From assembly GCF_051020975.1 (NCBI RefSeq), contig NW_027478171.1, positions 2,480,001-2,544,000 on the forward strand: DNA of 64,000 bases, in the 5' to 3' direction. The notes beneath the pieces were generated by a model. The model was not told the origin of the DNA and searched no databases. It was given only the letters and a program-made list of their open reading frames with translations. The position numbers and the translations under genes are program-made. This document shows positions 40,401 to 53,300 of this stretch, piece after piece. Numbering within the stretch: the stretch's first letter is position 1; each line of letters begins with the position of its first letter. Source of the DNA: Osmia lignaria lignaria. Taxonomy: Eukaryota > Arthropoda > Insecta > Hymenoptera > Megachilidae.

Positions 40401-43234
40401 GTTCTTCTTCTGCACAGCTAAGCTGGAAGTGGCATTTGCAGCGCGCAATAGTGCAGAGTTATCTCAAAGAAAGGGGCCACGGTGTTTCTGTATCTCTACT
40501 ATGTTGGTGCGGCTTCGGAACTTTTAAATATCTTGATATATCTCGAGAACTACGCATCTGATCAAAAAATATCATACTACATAAAAAGTAGGAAACTTAA
40601 TTCTCTACAAGAAAGGTCTCTAAACATTTTGCCATAGCTCGCTTCGTTTCCGAGATATTTGCAGATTTATCTCAAGGGAAGGGGCCTGACGGACATATTT
40701 CGAGATATTTCTTCTTCTTGTTGTTCTTCTTCTGCACAGCTAAGCTGGAAGTGGCATTTGCAGCTCGCAATAGTGCAGAGTTATCTCAAAGAGAGGGGCC
40801 ACGGTGTTTCTGTATCTCTATTATGTTGGTGCGGCTTCGGAACTTTTAAATATCTTGATATATCTCGAGAACTACGCATCTGATCAAAAAATATCATAGA
40901 AGATAAAAAGTAGGAAACTTAATTCTCTACAAAAAAGGTCTCTTAACATTTCGCCATAGCTCGCTTCGTTTCCGAGATATTTGCAGATTTATCTCAAGGG
41001 AAGGGGCCTGTCGGACATATTTCGAGATATTTCTTCTTCTTGTTGTTCTTCTTCTGCACAGCTAAGCTGGAAGTGGCATTTGCGGCTCGCACTAGTGCAG
41101 AGTTATCTCAAAGAAAGGGGCCACGGTGTTTCTGTATCTCTATTATGTTGGTGCAGCTTCAGAACTTTTAAATATCTTGATATATCTCGAGAACTACGCA
41201 TCTGATCAAAAAATATCATGGAACATAAAAAGTAGAAAACTTAATTCTCTACAAAAAAGGTCTCTTAACATTTTGCCGTAGCTCGCTTCGTTTCCGAGAT
41301 ATTTGCAGATTTATCTCAAGGGAAGGGGCCTGACGGACATATTTCGAAATATTTCTTATTCTTGTTGTTCTTCTTCTGCACAGCTAAGCTGGAAGTGGCA
41401 TTTGCAGCTCGCAATAGTGCAGAGTTATCTCAAAGAAAGGGGCCACGGTGTTTCTGTACCTCTATTATGTTGGTGCAGCTTCGGAGCTTTTAAATATCTT
41501 GATATATCTCGAGAACTACGCATCTGATCAAAAAATATCATAGAACATAAAAAGTAGGAAACCTAATTCTTTACAAAAAAGGTCTCTTAACGTTTTGCAA
41601 TAGCTCGCTTCGTTTCCGAGATATTTGCAGATTTATCTCAAGGGAGGGGTCCTGACGGACATACTTCGAGATATTTCTTCTTCTTGTTGTTCTTCATCTG
41701 CACAGCTAAACTGGAAGTGGCATTTCCAGCTCGCAATAGTGCAGAGTTATCCCAAAGAAAGGGGCCACGCTGTTTCTGTATCTCTATTATGTTGGTGCGG
41801 CTTCGGAACTTTTAAATATCTCGATATATCTCGAAAACTACGCTTCTGATCAAAAAATATCATAGAACATAAATTGTAGGAAACATAATTCTCTACAAAA
41901 AAGGTCTCTTAACATTTTGCCATAGCTCGCTTCGTTTCCGGGATATTTGCAGATTTATCTCAAGGGAAGGGGCCTGACGGACATATTTCGAGATATTTCT
42001 TCTTCTTGTTGTTCTTCTTCTGCACAGCTGAGCTGGAAGTGGCATTTGCAGGTCGCAATAGTGCAGAGTTATCTCAAAGAAAGGGGCCACGGTGTTTCTG
42101 TATCTCTATTATGTTGGTGCGGCTTCGGAACTTTTAAATATCTCGATATATCTCGAAAACTACGCTTCTGATCAAAAAATATCATAGAACGTAAATTGTA
42201 GGAAACATTATTCTCTACAAAAAAGGCCTCTTAACATTTTGCCATAGCTCGCTTCGTTTCCGAGATATTTGCAGATTTATCTCAAGGGAAGGGGCCTGAC
42301 GGACATATTTCGAGATATTTCTTCTTCTTGTTGTTCTTCTTCTGCACAGCTAAGCTGGAAGTGGCATTTGCAGCGCGCAATAGTGCAGAGTTATCTCAAA
42401 GAAAGGGGCCACGGTGTTTCTGTATCTCTACTATGTTGGTGCGGCTTCGGAACTTTTAAATATCTTGATATATCTCGAGAACTACGCATCTGATCAAAAA
42501 ATATCATACTACATAAAAAGTAGGAAACTTAATTCTCTACAAGAAAGGTCTCTAAACATTTTGCCATAGCTCGCTTCGTTTCCGAGATATTTGCAGATTT
42601 ATCTCAAGGGAAGGGGCCTGACGGACATATTTCGAGATATTTCTTCTTCTTGTTGTTCTTCTTCTGCACAGCTAAGCTGGAAGTGGCATTTGCAGCTCGC
42701 AATAGTGCAGAGTTATCTCAAAGAGAGGGGCCACGGTGTTTCTGTATCTCTATTATGTTGGTGCGGCTTCGGAACTTTTAAATATCTTGATATATCTCGA
42801 GAACTACGCATCTGATCAAAAAATATCATAGAAGATAAAAAGTAGGAAACTTAATTCTCTACAAAAAAGGTCTCTTAACATTTCGCCATAGCTCGCTTCG
42901 TTTCCGAGATATTTGCAGATTTATCTCAAGGGAAGGGGCCTGTCGGACATATTTCGAGATATTTCTTCTTCTTGTTGTTCTTCTTCTGCACAGCTAAGCT
43001 GGAAGTGGCATTTGCGGCTCGCACTAGTGCAGAGTTATCTCAAAGAAAGGGGCCACGGTGTTTCTGTATCTCTATTATGTTGGTGCGGCTTCGGAACTTT
43101 AAAATATCTCGATATATCTCGAAAACTACGCATCTGATCAAAAAATATCATACTACATAAAAAGTAGGAAACTTAATTCTCTACAAGAAAGGTCTCTAAA
43201 CATTTTGCCATAGCTCGCTTCGTTTCCGAGATAT
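37439..43234 (+). repeat. 6-monomer higher-order repeat, three near-identical copies (1932 bp)
   Basis: Copies start at 37439, 39371 and 41303. Ordered markers are: 'cgaaatatttcttatt'; 'gggaggggtcctg' with 'cacgctg'; 'cagctgagctgg' with 'gcaggtcgc'; 'gcagcgcgcaat' with 'tctactatg'; 'caaagagagg'; and 'ggcctgtcgg' with 'gcagcttcag'. Reading the first two copies against each other, I saw no differences. The third has a private G at 41941. Its last monomer departs from the pattern after about 43086. Confidence 0.93.
42913..43234 (+). repeat. Chimeric monomer ending the 6-mer HOR
   Basis: The 5' two thirds match HOR monomer 6 (ggcctgtcgg, gcggctcgcacta). The 3' part instead has gtgcggcttcgg, 'ctttaaaatatctcg', 'gaaaactacgcat', catactac and acaagaaagg. 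That is a join to a spacer normally seen after the 'gcagcgcgcaat' monomer. Confidence 0.8.
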
Positions 43235-43556
43235 TTGCAGATTTATCTCAAGGGAAGGGGCCTGACGGACATATTTCGAGATATTTCTTCTTCTTGTTGT
43301 TCTTCTTCTGCACAGCTAAGCTGGAAGTGGCATTTGCAGCTCGCAATAGTGCAGAGTTATCTCAAAGAAAGGGGCCACGGTGTTTCTGTATCTCTATTAT
43401 GTTGGTGCGGCTTCGGAACTTTTAAATATCTTGATATATCTCGAGAACTACGCATCTGATCAAAAAATATCATAGAACATAAAACGTAGGAAACTTCATT
43501 CTCTACAAAAAAGGTCTCTTAACATTTTGCCATAGCACGCTTCGTTTCCGAGATAT

Positions 43557-44522
43557 TTGCAGAATTATCTCAAGGGAAGGGGCCTGACGGACATATTTCG
43601 AGATATTTCTTCTTCTTCTTGTTCTTCTTCTGCACAGCTGAGCTGGAAGTGGCATTTGCAGGTCGCAATAGTGCAGAGTTATCTCAAAGAAAGGGGCCAC
43701 GGTGTTTCTGTATCTCTATTATGTTGGTGCGGCTTCGGAACTTTTAAATATCTCGATATATCTCGAAAACTACGCTTCTGATCAAAAAATATCATAGAAC
43801 GTAAATTGTAGGAAACATTATTCTCTACAAAAAAGGTCTCTTAACATTTTGCCATAGCTCGCTTCGTTTCTGAGATATTTGCAGATTTATCTCAAGGGAA
43901 GGGGCCTGACGGACATATTTCGAGATATTTCTTCTTCTTGTTGTTCTTCTTCTGCACAGCTAAGCTGGAAGTGGCATTTGCAGCGCGCAATAGTGCAGAG
44001 TTATCTCAAAGAAAGGGGCCACGGTGTTTCTGTATCTCTATTATGTTGGTGCGGCTTCGGAACTTTTAAATATCTTGATATATCTCGAGAACTACGCATC
44101 TGATCAAAAAATATCATACTACATAAAAAGTAGGAAACTTAATTCTCTACAAGAAAGGTCTCTAAAGATTTTGCCATCGCTCGCTTCGTTTCCGAGATAT
44201 TTGCAGATTTATCTCAAGGGAAGGGGCCTGACGGACATATTTCGAGATATTTCTTCTTCTTGTTGTTCTTCTTCTGCACAGCTAAGCTGGAAGTGGCATT
44301 TGCAGCTCGCAATAGTGCAGAGTTATCTCAAAGAGAGGGGCCACGGTGTTTCTGTATCTCTATTATGTTGGTGCGGCTTCGGAACTTTTAAATATCTTGA
44401 TATATCTCGAGAACTACGCATCTGATCAAAAAATATCATAGAAGATAAAAAGTAGGAAACTTAATTCTCTACAAAAAAGGTCTCTTAACATTTCGCCATA
44501 GCTCGCTTCGTTTCCGAGATAT
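43557..44522 (+). repeat. Degraded fourth partial copy of the 6-mer HOR
   Basis: The three monomers follow the order of HOR monomers 3-5: cagctgagctgg with gcaggtcgc; then gcagcgcgcaat; then caaagagagg. They have their own substitutions (catagcacgc, gcagaattatc, tttctgagat, taaagattttgccatcgc). The last of these removes an in-frame TAG and opens a 133-codon frame at 44024-44425. Confidence 0.75.
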
Positions 44523-47500
44523 TTGCAGATTTATCTCAAGGGAAGGGGCCTGACGGACATATTTCGAGATATTTCTTCTTCTTGTTGTTCTTCTTCTGCA
44601 CAGCTAAGCTGGAAGTGGCATTTGCGGCTCGCACTAGTGCAGAGTTATCTCAAAGAAAGGGGCCACGGTGTTTCTGTATCCCTATTATGTTGGTGCGGCT
44701 TCGGAAGTTTTAAATATCTCGATATATCTCGAAAACTACGCTTCGGATCAAAAAATATCATAGAACATAAATTGTAGGAAACATAATTCTCTACAAAAAA
44801 CGTCTCTTAACATTTTGCCATAGCTCGCTTCGTTTCCGAGATATTTGCAGATTCAGCTCGAAGGAACTGGCCTGACGGACATATTTCGAGATATTTCTTC
44901 TTCTTGTTGTTCTTCCTCTGCACAGCTAAGCTGGAAGTGGCATTTGCAGCTCGCAATAGTGCAGAGTTATCTCAAAGAAAGGGGCCACGGTGTTTCTGTA
45001 TCTCTATTATGTTGGTGCGGCTTCGGAACTTTTAAATATCTTGATATATCTCGAGAACTACGCATCTGATCAAAAAATATCATAGATCATAAAAAGTAGG
45101 AAACTTAATTCTCTACAAAAAAGGTCTCTTAACATTTTGCCATAGCTCGCTTCGTTTCCGAGATATTTGCAGATATATCTCAAGGGAAGGGGCCTGACGG
45201 ACATATTTCGAGATATTTCTTCTTCTTGTTGTTCTTCTTCTGCACAGCTAAGCTGGAAGTGGCATTTGCGGCTCGCACTAGTGCAGAGTTATCTCAAAGA
45301 AAGGGGCCACGGTGTTTCTGTATCCCTATTATGTTGGTGCGGCTTCGGAACTTTTAAATATCTCGATATATCTCGAAAACTACGCTTCTGATCAAAAAAT
45401 ATCATAGAACATAAATTGTAGGAAACTTAATTCTCTACAAAAAAGGTCTCTTAACATTTTGCCATAGCTCTCTTCGTTTCCGAGATATTTGCAGATTTAT
45501 CTCAAGGGAAGGGGCCTGACGGACATATTTCGAGATATTTCTTCTTCTTGTTGTTCTTCTTCTGCACAGCTAAGCTGGAAGTGGCATTTGCAGCTCGCCA
45601 TAGTGCATAGTTATCCCCTAAGAAAGGGGCCACGGTGTTTCTGTATCTCTATTATGTTGGTGCGGCTTCGGAACTTTTAAATATCTTGATATATCTCGAG
45701 AACTACGCATCTGATCAAAAAATATCATAGAACATAAAAAGTAGGAAACTTAATTATCTACAAAAAAGGTCTCTTAACATTTTGCCATAGCTCGCTTCGT
45801 TTCCGAGATATTTGCAGATTTATCTCAAGGGAAGGGGCCTGACGGACATATTTCGAGATATTTCTTCTTCTTGTTGTTCTTCTTCTGCACAGCTAAGCTG
45901 GAAGTGGCATTTGCGGCTCGCACTAGTGCAGAGTTATCTCAAAGAAAGGGGCCACGGTGTTTCTGTATCTCTATTATGTTGGTGCGGCTTCGGAACTTTT
46001 AAATATCTTGATATATCTCGAGAACTACGCATCTGATCAAAAAATATCATACTACATAAAAAGTAGGAAACTTAATTCTCTACAAGAAAGGTCTCTAAAG
46101 ATTTTGCCATAGCTCGCTTCGTTTCCGAGATATTTGCAGATTTATCTCAAGGGAAGGGGCCTGACGGACATATTTCGAGATATTTCTTCTTCTTGTTGTT
46201 CTTCTTCTGCACAGCTAAGCTGGAAGTGGCATTTGCAGCTCGCAATAGTGCAGAGTTATCTCAAAGAGAGGGGCCACGGTGTTTCTGTATCTCTATTATG
46301 TTGGTGCGGCTTCGGAACTTTTAAATATCTTGATATATCTCGAGAACTACGCATCTGATCAAAAAATATCATAGAACATAAAAAGTGGGAAACTTAATTA
46401 TCTACAAAAAAGGTCTCTTAACATTTTGCCATAGCTCGCTTCGTTTCCGAGATATTTGCAGATTTATCTCAAGGGAAGGGGCCTGACGGACATATTTCGA
46501 GATATTTCTTCTTCTTGTTGTTCTTCTTCTGCACAGCTAAGCTGGAAGTGGCATTTGCAGCTCGCCATAGTGCAGAGTTATCTCAAAGAAAGGGGCCACG
46601 GTGTTTCTGTATCTCTATTATGTTGGTGCGGCTTCGGAACTTTTAAATATCTTGATATATCTCGAGAACTACGCATCTGATCAAAAAATATCATAGAACA
46701 TAAAAAGTAGGAAACTTAATTATCTACAAAAAAGGTCTCTTAACATTTTGCCATAGCTCGCTTCGTTTCCGAGATATTTGCAGATTTATCTCAAGGGAAG
46801 GGGCCTGACGGACATATTTCGAGATATTTCTTCTTCTTGTTGTTCTTCTTCTGCACAGCTAAGCTGGAAGTGGCATTTGCGGCTCGCACTAGTGCAGAGT
46901 TATCTCAAAGAAAGGGGCCACGGTGTTTCTGTATCCCTATTATGTTGGTGCGGCTTCGGAACTTTTAAATATCTCGATATATCTCGAAAACTACGCTTCC
47001 GATCAAAAAATATCATAGAACATAAATTGTAGGAAACATAATTCTCTATAAACAACGTCTCTTAACATTTTGCCATAGCTCGCTTCGTTTCCGAGATATT
47101 TGCAGATTCAGCTCAAAGGAACTGGCCTGACGGACATATTTCGAGATATTTCTTCTTCTTGTTGTTCTTCCTCTGCACAGCTAAGCTGGAAGTGGCATTT
47201 GCAGCTCGCAATAGTGCAGAGTTATCTCAAAGAAAGGGGCCACGGTGTTTCTGTATCTCTATTATGTTGGTGCGGGTTCGGAACTTTTAAATATCTTGAT
47301 ATATCTCGAGAACTACGCATCTGATCAAAAAATATCATAGAACATAAAAAGTAGGAAACTTAATTCTCTACAAAAAAGGTCTCTTAACATTTTGCCATAG
47401 CTCGCTTCGTTTCCGAGATATTTGCAGATTTATCTCAAGGGAAGGGGCCTGACTGACATATTTCGAGATATTTCTTCTTCTTGTTGTTCTTCCTCTGCAC

Positions 47501-47743
47501 AGCTAAGCTGGAAGTGGCATTTGCGGCTCGCACTAGTGCAGAGTTATCTCAAAGAAAGGGGCCACGGTGTTTCTGTATCTCTATTATGTTGGTGCGGCTT
47601 CGGAACTTTTAAATATCTCGATATATCTCGAAAACTACGCTTCTGATCAAAAAATATCATAGAACATAAATTGTAGGAAACATAATTCTCTACAAAAAAG
47701 GTCTCTTAACATTTTGCCATAGCTCGCTTCGTTTCCGAGATAT
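44523..47743 (+). repeat. Transitional domain introducing the gattcagctc variant
   Basis: Ten monomers mix the 'gcggctcgcacta' type with the first appearances of 'gattcagctc' plus 'aaggaactggcc' (44845 and 47100). Pairs at 44523-45166 and 46778-47421 resemble each other, seven monomers apart. One monomer in this domain is 323 bp. Confidence 0.75.
45489..45811 (+). repeat. Single length-variant monomer (323 bp)
   Basis: This is the only monomer in the window with a net length change. Near 45611-45621 'ttatctcaaagaaa' becomes 'ttatcccctaagaaa', a one-base gain with adjacent substitutions. It also has gcatag for gcagag and catagctctc for catagctcgc. All downstream monomers are shifted by one base relative to the 322-bp lattice of the left part. 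Confidence 0.93.
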
Positions 47744-50319
47744 TTGCAGATATATCTCAAGGGAAGGGGCCTGACGGACATATTTCGAGATATTTCTTCT
47801 TCTTGTTGTTCTTCTTCTGCACAGCTAAGCTGGAAGTGGCATTTGCGGCTCGCACTAGTGCAGAGTTATCTCAAAGAAAGGGGCCACGGTGTTTCTGTAT
47901 CCCTATTATGTTGGTGCGGCTTCGGAACTTTTAAATATCTCGATATATCTCGAAAACTACGCTTCTGATCAAAAAATATCATAGAACATAAATTGTAGGA
48001 AACATAATTCTCTATAAACAACGTCTCTTAACATTTTGCCATAGCTCGCTTCGTTTCCGAGATATTTGCAGATTCAGCTCAAAGGAACTGGCCTGACGGA
48101 CATATTTCGAGATATTTCTTCTTCTTGTTGTTCTTCCTCTGCACAGCTAAGCTGGAAGTGGCATTTGCGGCTCGCACTAGTGCAGAGTTATCTCAAAGAA
48201 AGGGGCCACGGTGTTTCTGTATCTCTATTATGTTGGTGCGGCTTCGGAACTTTTAAATATCTCGATATATCTCGAAAACTACGCTTCTGATCAAAAAATA
48301 TCATAGAACATAAATTGTAGGAAACATAATTCTCTACAAAAAAGGTCTCTTAACATTTTGCCATAGCTCGCTTCGTTTCCGAGATATTTGCAGATATATC
48401 TCAAGGGAAGGGGCCTGACGGACATATTTCGAGATATTTCTTCTTCTTGTTGTTCTTCTTCTGCACAGCTAAGCTGGAAGTGGCATTTGCGGCTCGCACT
48501 AGTGCAGAGTTATCTCAAAGAAAGGGGCCACGGTATTTCTGTATCCCTATTATGTTGGTGCGGCTTCGGAACTTTTAAATATCTCGATATATCTCGAAAA
48601 CTACGCTTCTGATCAAAAAATATCATAGAACATAAATTGTAGGAAACATAATTCTCTATAAACAACGTCTCTTAACATTTTGCCATAGCTCGCTTCGTTT
48701 CCGAGATATTTGCAGATTCAGCTCAAAGGAACTGGCCTGACGGACATATTTCGAGATATTTCTTCTTCTTGTTGTTCTTCCTCTGCACAGCTAAGCTGGA
48801 AGTGGCATTTGCGGCTCGCACTAGTGCAGAGTTATCTCAAAGAAAGGGGCCACGGTGTTTCTGTATCTCTATTATGTTGGTGCGGCTTCGGAACTTTTAA
48901 ATATCTCGATATATCTCGAAAACTACGCTTCTGATCAAAAAATATCATAGAACATAAATTGTAGGAAACATAATTCTCTACAAAAAAGGTCTCTTAACAT
49001 TTTGCCATAGCTCGCTTCGTTTCCGAGATATTTGCAGATATATCTCAAGGGAAGGGGCCTGACGGACATATTTCGAGATATTTCTTCTTCTTGTTGTTCT
49101 TCTTCTGCACAGCTAAGCTGGAAGTGGCATTTGCGGCTCGCACTAGTGCAGAGTTATCTCAAAGAAAGGGGCCACGGTATTTCTGTATCCCTATTATGTT
49201 GGTGCGGCTTCGGAACTTTTAAATATCTCGATATATCTCGAAAACTACGCTTCTGATCAAAAAATATCATAGAACATAAATTGTAGGAAACATAATTCTC
49301 TATAAACAACGTCTCTTAACATTTTGCCATAGCTCGCTTCGTTTCCGAGATATTTGCAGATTCAGCTCAAAGGAACTGGCCTGACGGACATATTTCGAGA
49401 TATTTCTTCTTCTTGTTGTTCTTCCTCTGCACAGCTAAGCTGGAAGTGGCATTTGCAGCTCGCAATAGTGCAGAGTTATCTCAAAGAAAGGGGCCACGGT
49501 GTTTCTGTATCCCTATTATGTTGGTGCGGCTTCGGAACTTTTAAATATCTCGATATATCTCGAAAACTACGCTTCTGATCAAAAAATATCATAGAACATA
49601 AATTGTAGGAAACAGAATTCTCTACAAAAAAGGTCTCTTAACATTTTGCCATAGCTCGCTTCGTTTCCGAGATATTTGCAGATATATCTCAAGGGAAGGG
49701 GCCTGACGGACATATTTCGAGATATTTCTTCTTCTTGTTGTTCTTCTTCTGCACAGCTAAGCTGGAAGTGGCATTTGCGGCTCGCACTAGTGCAGAGTTA
49801 TCTCAAAGAAAGGGGCCACGGTGTTTCTGTATCCCTATTATGTTGGTGCGGCTTCGGAACTTTTAAATATCTCGATATATCTCGAAAACTACGCTTCTGA
49901 TCAAAAAATATCATAGAACATAAATTGTAGGAAACATAATTCTCTATAAACAACGTCTCTTAACATTTTGCCATAGCTCGCTTCGTTTCCGAGATATTTG
50001 CAGATTCAGCTCAAAGGAACTGGCCTGACGGACATATTTCGAGATATTTCTTCTTCTTGTTGTTCTTCCTCTGCACAGCTAAGCTGGAAGTGGCATTTGC
50101 AGCTCGCAATAGTGCAGAGTTATCTCAAAGAAAGGGGCCACGGTGTTTCTGTATCTCTATTATGTTGGTGCGGCTTCGGAACTTTTAAATATCTTGATAT
50201 ATCTCGAGAACTACGCATCTGATCAAAAAATGTCATAGAACATAAAAAGTAGGAAACTTAATTCTCTACAAAAAAGGTCTCTTAACATTTTGCCATAGCT
50301 CTCTTCGTTTCCGAGATAT
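47744..50319 (+). repeat. Dimer higher-order repeat (644 bp), four copies
   Basis: Two monomer types alternate strictly from 47744. One has 'gatatatctcaaggg' followed by a 'tctctataaacaacgtctc' spacer. The other has 'gattcagctc', 'aaggaactggcc' and 'ttcctctgcac'. Copies are at 47744, 48388, 49032 and 49676. The middle two share the private 'cacggtatttctg'. Most units also carry the gcggctcgcacta and gaaaactacgctt haplotype. The last dimer reverts to gcagctcgcaata and 'gagaactacgcat'. Confidence 0.9.
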
Positions 50320-53300
50320 TTCCAGATTTATCTCAAGGGAAGGGGCCTGACGGACATATTTCGAGATATTTCTTCTTCTTGTTGTTCTTCCTCTGCACAG
50401 CTAAGCTGGAAGTGGCATTTGCAGCTCGCAATAGTGCAGAGTTATCTCAAAGAAAGGGGCCACGGTGTTTCTGTATCTCTATTATGTTGGTGCGGCTTCG
50501 GAACTTTTAAATATCTTGATATATCTCGAGAACTGCGCATCTGATCAAAAAATATCATAGAACATAAAAAGTAGGAAACTTAATTCTCTACAAAAAAGGT
50601 CTCTTAACATTTTGCCATAGCTCGCTTCGTTTCCGAGATATTTGCAGATTTATCTCAAGGGAAGGGGCCTAACGGACATATTTCGAGATATTTCTTCTTC
50701 TTGTTGTTCTTCTTCTGCACAGCTAACCTGGAAGTGGCATTTCCAGCTCGCAATAGTGCAGAGTTATCCCGAAGAAAGGGGCCACGGTGTTTCTGTATCT
50801 CTATTATGTTGGTGCGGCTTCGGAACTTTTAAATATCTCGATATATCTCGAAAACTACGCTTCTGATCAAAAAATATCATAGAACATAAATTGTAGGAAA
50901 CATAATTCTCTACAAAAAAGGTCTCCCACCATTTTGCCATAGCTGGCTTCGTTTCTGAGATATTTGCAGATGTATCTCAAGGGAAGGGTCCTGACGGACA
51001 TATTTCGGGATATTTCTTCTTCTTGTTGTTCTTCTTCTGCACAGCTAAACTGGAAGTGGCATTTCTAGCTCGCAATAGTGCAGAGTTATCTCAAAGAAAG
51101 GGGCCACTGTGTTTCTGTATCTCTATTATGTTGGTGCGGCTTCTGAACTTTTAAATATCTTGATATATCTCGAGAACTACGCATCTGATCAAAAAACATC
51201 ATAGAACATAAATTGTAGGAAACATAATTCTCTACAAAAAACGTCTCTCAACATTTTGCCATAGCTCGCTTCGTTTCCGAGATATTTGCAGATTCAGCTC
51301 AAAGGAACTGGCCTGACGGACATATTTCGAGATATTTCTTCTTCTTGTTGTTCTTCCTCTGCACAGCTAAGCTGGAAGTGGCATTTGCAGCTCGCAATAG
51401 TGCAGAGTTATCTCAAAGAAAGGGGCCACGGTGTTTCTGTATCTCTATTATGTTGGTGCGGCTTCGGAACTTTTAAATATCTTGATATATCTCGAGAACT
51501 ACGCATCTGATCAAAAAATATCATAGAACATAAAAAGTAGGAAACTTAATTCTCTACAAAAAAGGTCTCTTAACATTTTGCCATAGCTCGCTTCGTTTCC
51601 GAGATATTTGCAGATTTATCTCAAGGGAAGGGGCCTAACGGACATATTTCGAGATATTTCTTCTTCTTGTTGTTCTTCTTCTGCACAGCTAACCTGGAAG
51701 TGGCATTTCCAGCTCGCAATAGTGCAGAGTTATCCCGAAGAAAGGGGCCACGGTGTTTCTGTATCTCTATTATGTTGGTGCGGCTTCGGAACTTTTAAAT
51801 ATCTCGATATATCTCGAAAACTACGCTTCTGATCAAAAAATATCATAGAACATAAATTGTAGGAAACATAATTCTCTACAAAAAAGGTCTCCCACCATTT
51901 TGCCATAGCTGGCTTCGTTTCTGAGATATTTGCAGATTTATCTCAAGGGAAGGGTCCTGACGGACATATTTCGGGATATTTCTTCTTCTTGTTGTTCTTC
52001 TTCTGCACAGCTAAACTGGAAGTGGCATTTCTAGCTCGCAATAGTGCAGAGTTATCTCAAAGAAAGGGGCCACTGTGTTTCTGTATCTCTATTATGTTGG
52101 TGCGGCTTCTGAACTTTTAAATATCTTGATATATCTCGAGAACTACGCATCTGATCAAAAAACATCATAGAACATAAATTGTAGGAAACATAATTCTCTA
52201 CAAAAAACGTCTCTCAACATTTTGCCATAGCTCGCTTCGTTTCCGAGATATTTGCAGATTCAGCTCAAAGGAACTGGCCTGACGGACATATTTCGAGATA
52301 TTTCTTCTTCTTGTTGTTCTTCCTCTGCACAGCTAAGCTGGAAGTGGCATTTGCAGCTCGCAATAGTGCAGAGTTATCTCAAAGAAAGGGGCCACGGTGT
52401 TTCTGTATCTCTATTATGTTGGTGCGGCTTCGGAACTTTTAAATATCTTGATATATCTCGAGAACTACGCATCTGATCAAAAAATATCATAGAACATAAA
52501 AAGTAGGAAACTTAATTCTCTACAAAAAAGGTCTCTTAACATTTTGCCATAGCTCGCTTCGTTTCCGAGATATTTGCATATTTATCTCAAGGGAAGGGGC
52601 CTGACGGACATATTTCGAGATATTTCTTCTTCTTGTTGTTCTTCTTCTGCACAGCTAAGCTGGAAGTGGCATTTACAGCTCGCAATAGTGCAGAGTTATC
52701 TCAAAGAAAGGGGCCACGGTGTTTCTGTATCTCTATTATGTTGGTGCGGCTTCGGAACTTTTAAATATCTTGATATATCTCAAGAACTACGCATCTGATC
52801 AAAAAATGTCATAGAACATAAAAAGTAGGAAACTTAATTCTCTACAAAAAAGGTCTCTTAACATTTTGCCATAGCTCGCCTCGTTTCCGAGATATTTGCA
52901 GATTTATCTCAAGGGAAGGGGCCTGACGGACATATTTCGAGATATTTCTTCTTCTTGTTGTTCTTCTTCTGCACAGCTAAGCTAGAAGTGGCCTTTGCGG
53001 CTCGCACTAGTGCAGAGTTATCTCAAAGAAAGGGGCCACGGTGTTTCTGTATCTCTATTATGTTGGTGCGGCTTCGGAACTTTTAAATATCTCGATATAT
53101 CTCGAAAACTACGCTTCTGATCAAAAAATATCGTAGAACATAAATTGTAGGAAACATAATTCTCTACAAAAAAGGTCTCTTAACATTTGGCCATAGCTCT
53201 CTTTGTTTCCGAGATATTTCCAGATTTATCTCAAGGGAAGGGGCCTGACGGACATATTTCGAGATATTTCTTCTTCTTGTTGTTCTTCTTCTGCACAGCT

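Noticed and set aside
44024..44425. 133-codon open frame, the longest in the window
   Set aside because: It exists only because a substitution (catcgctcgc for catagctcgc) removes a stop, letting one monomer's frame run into the next. It has no counterpart in the other monomers.
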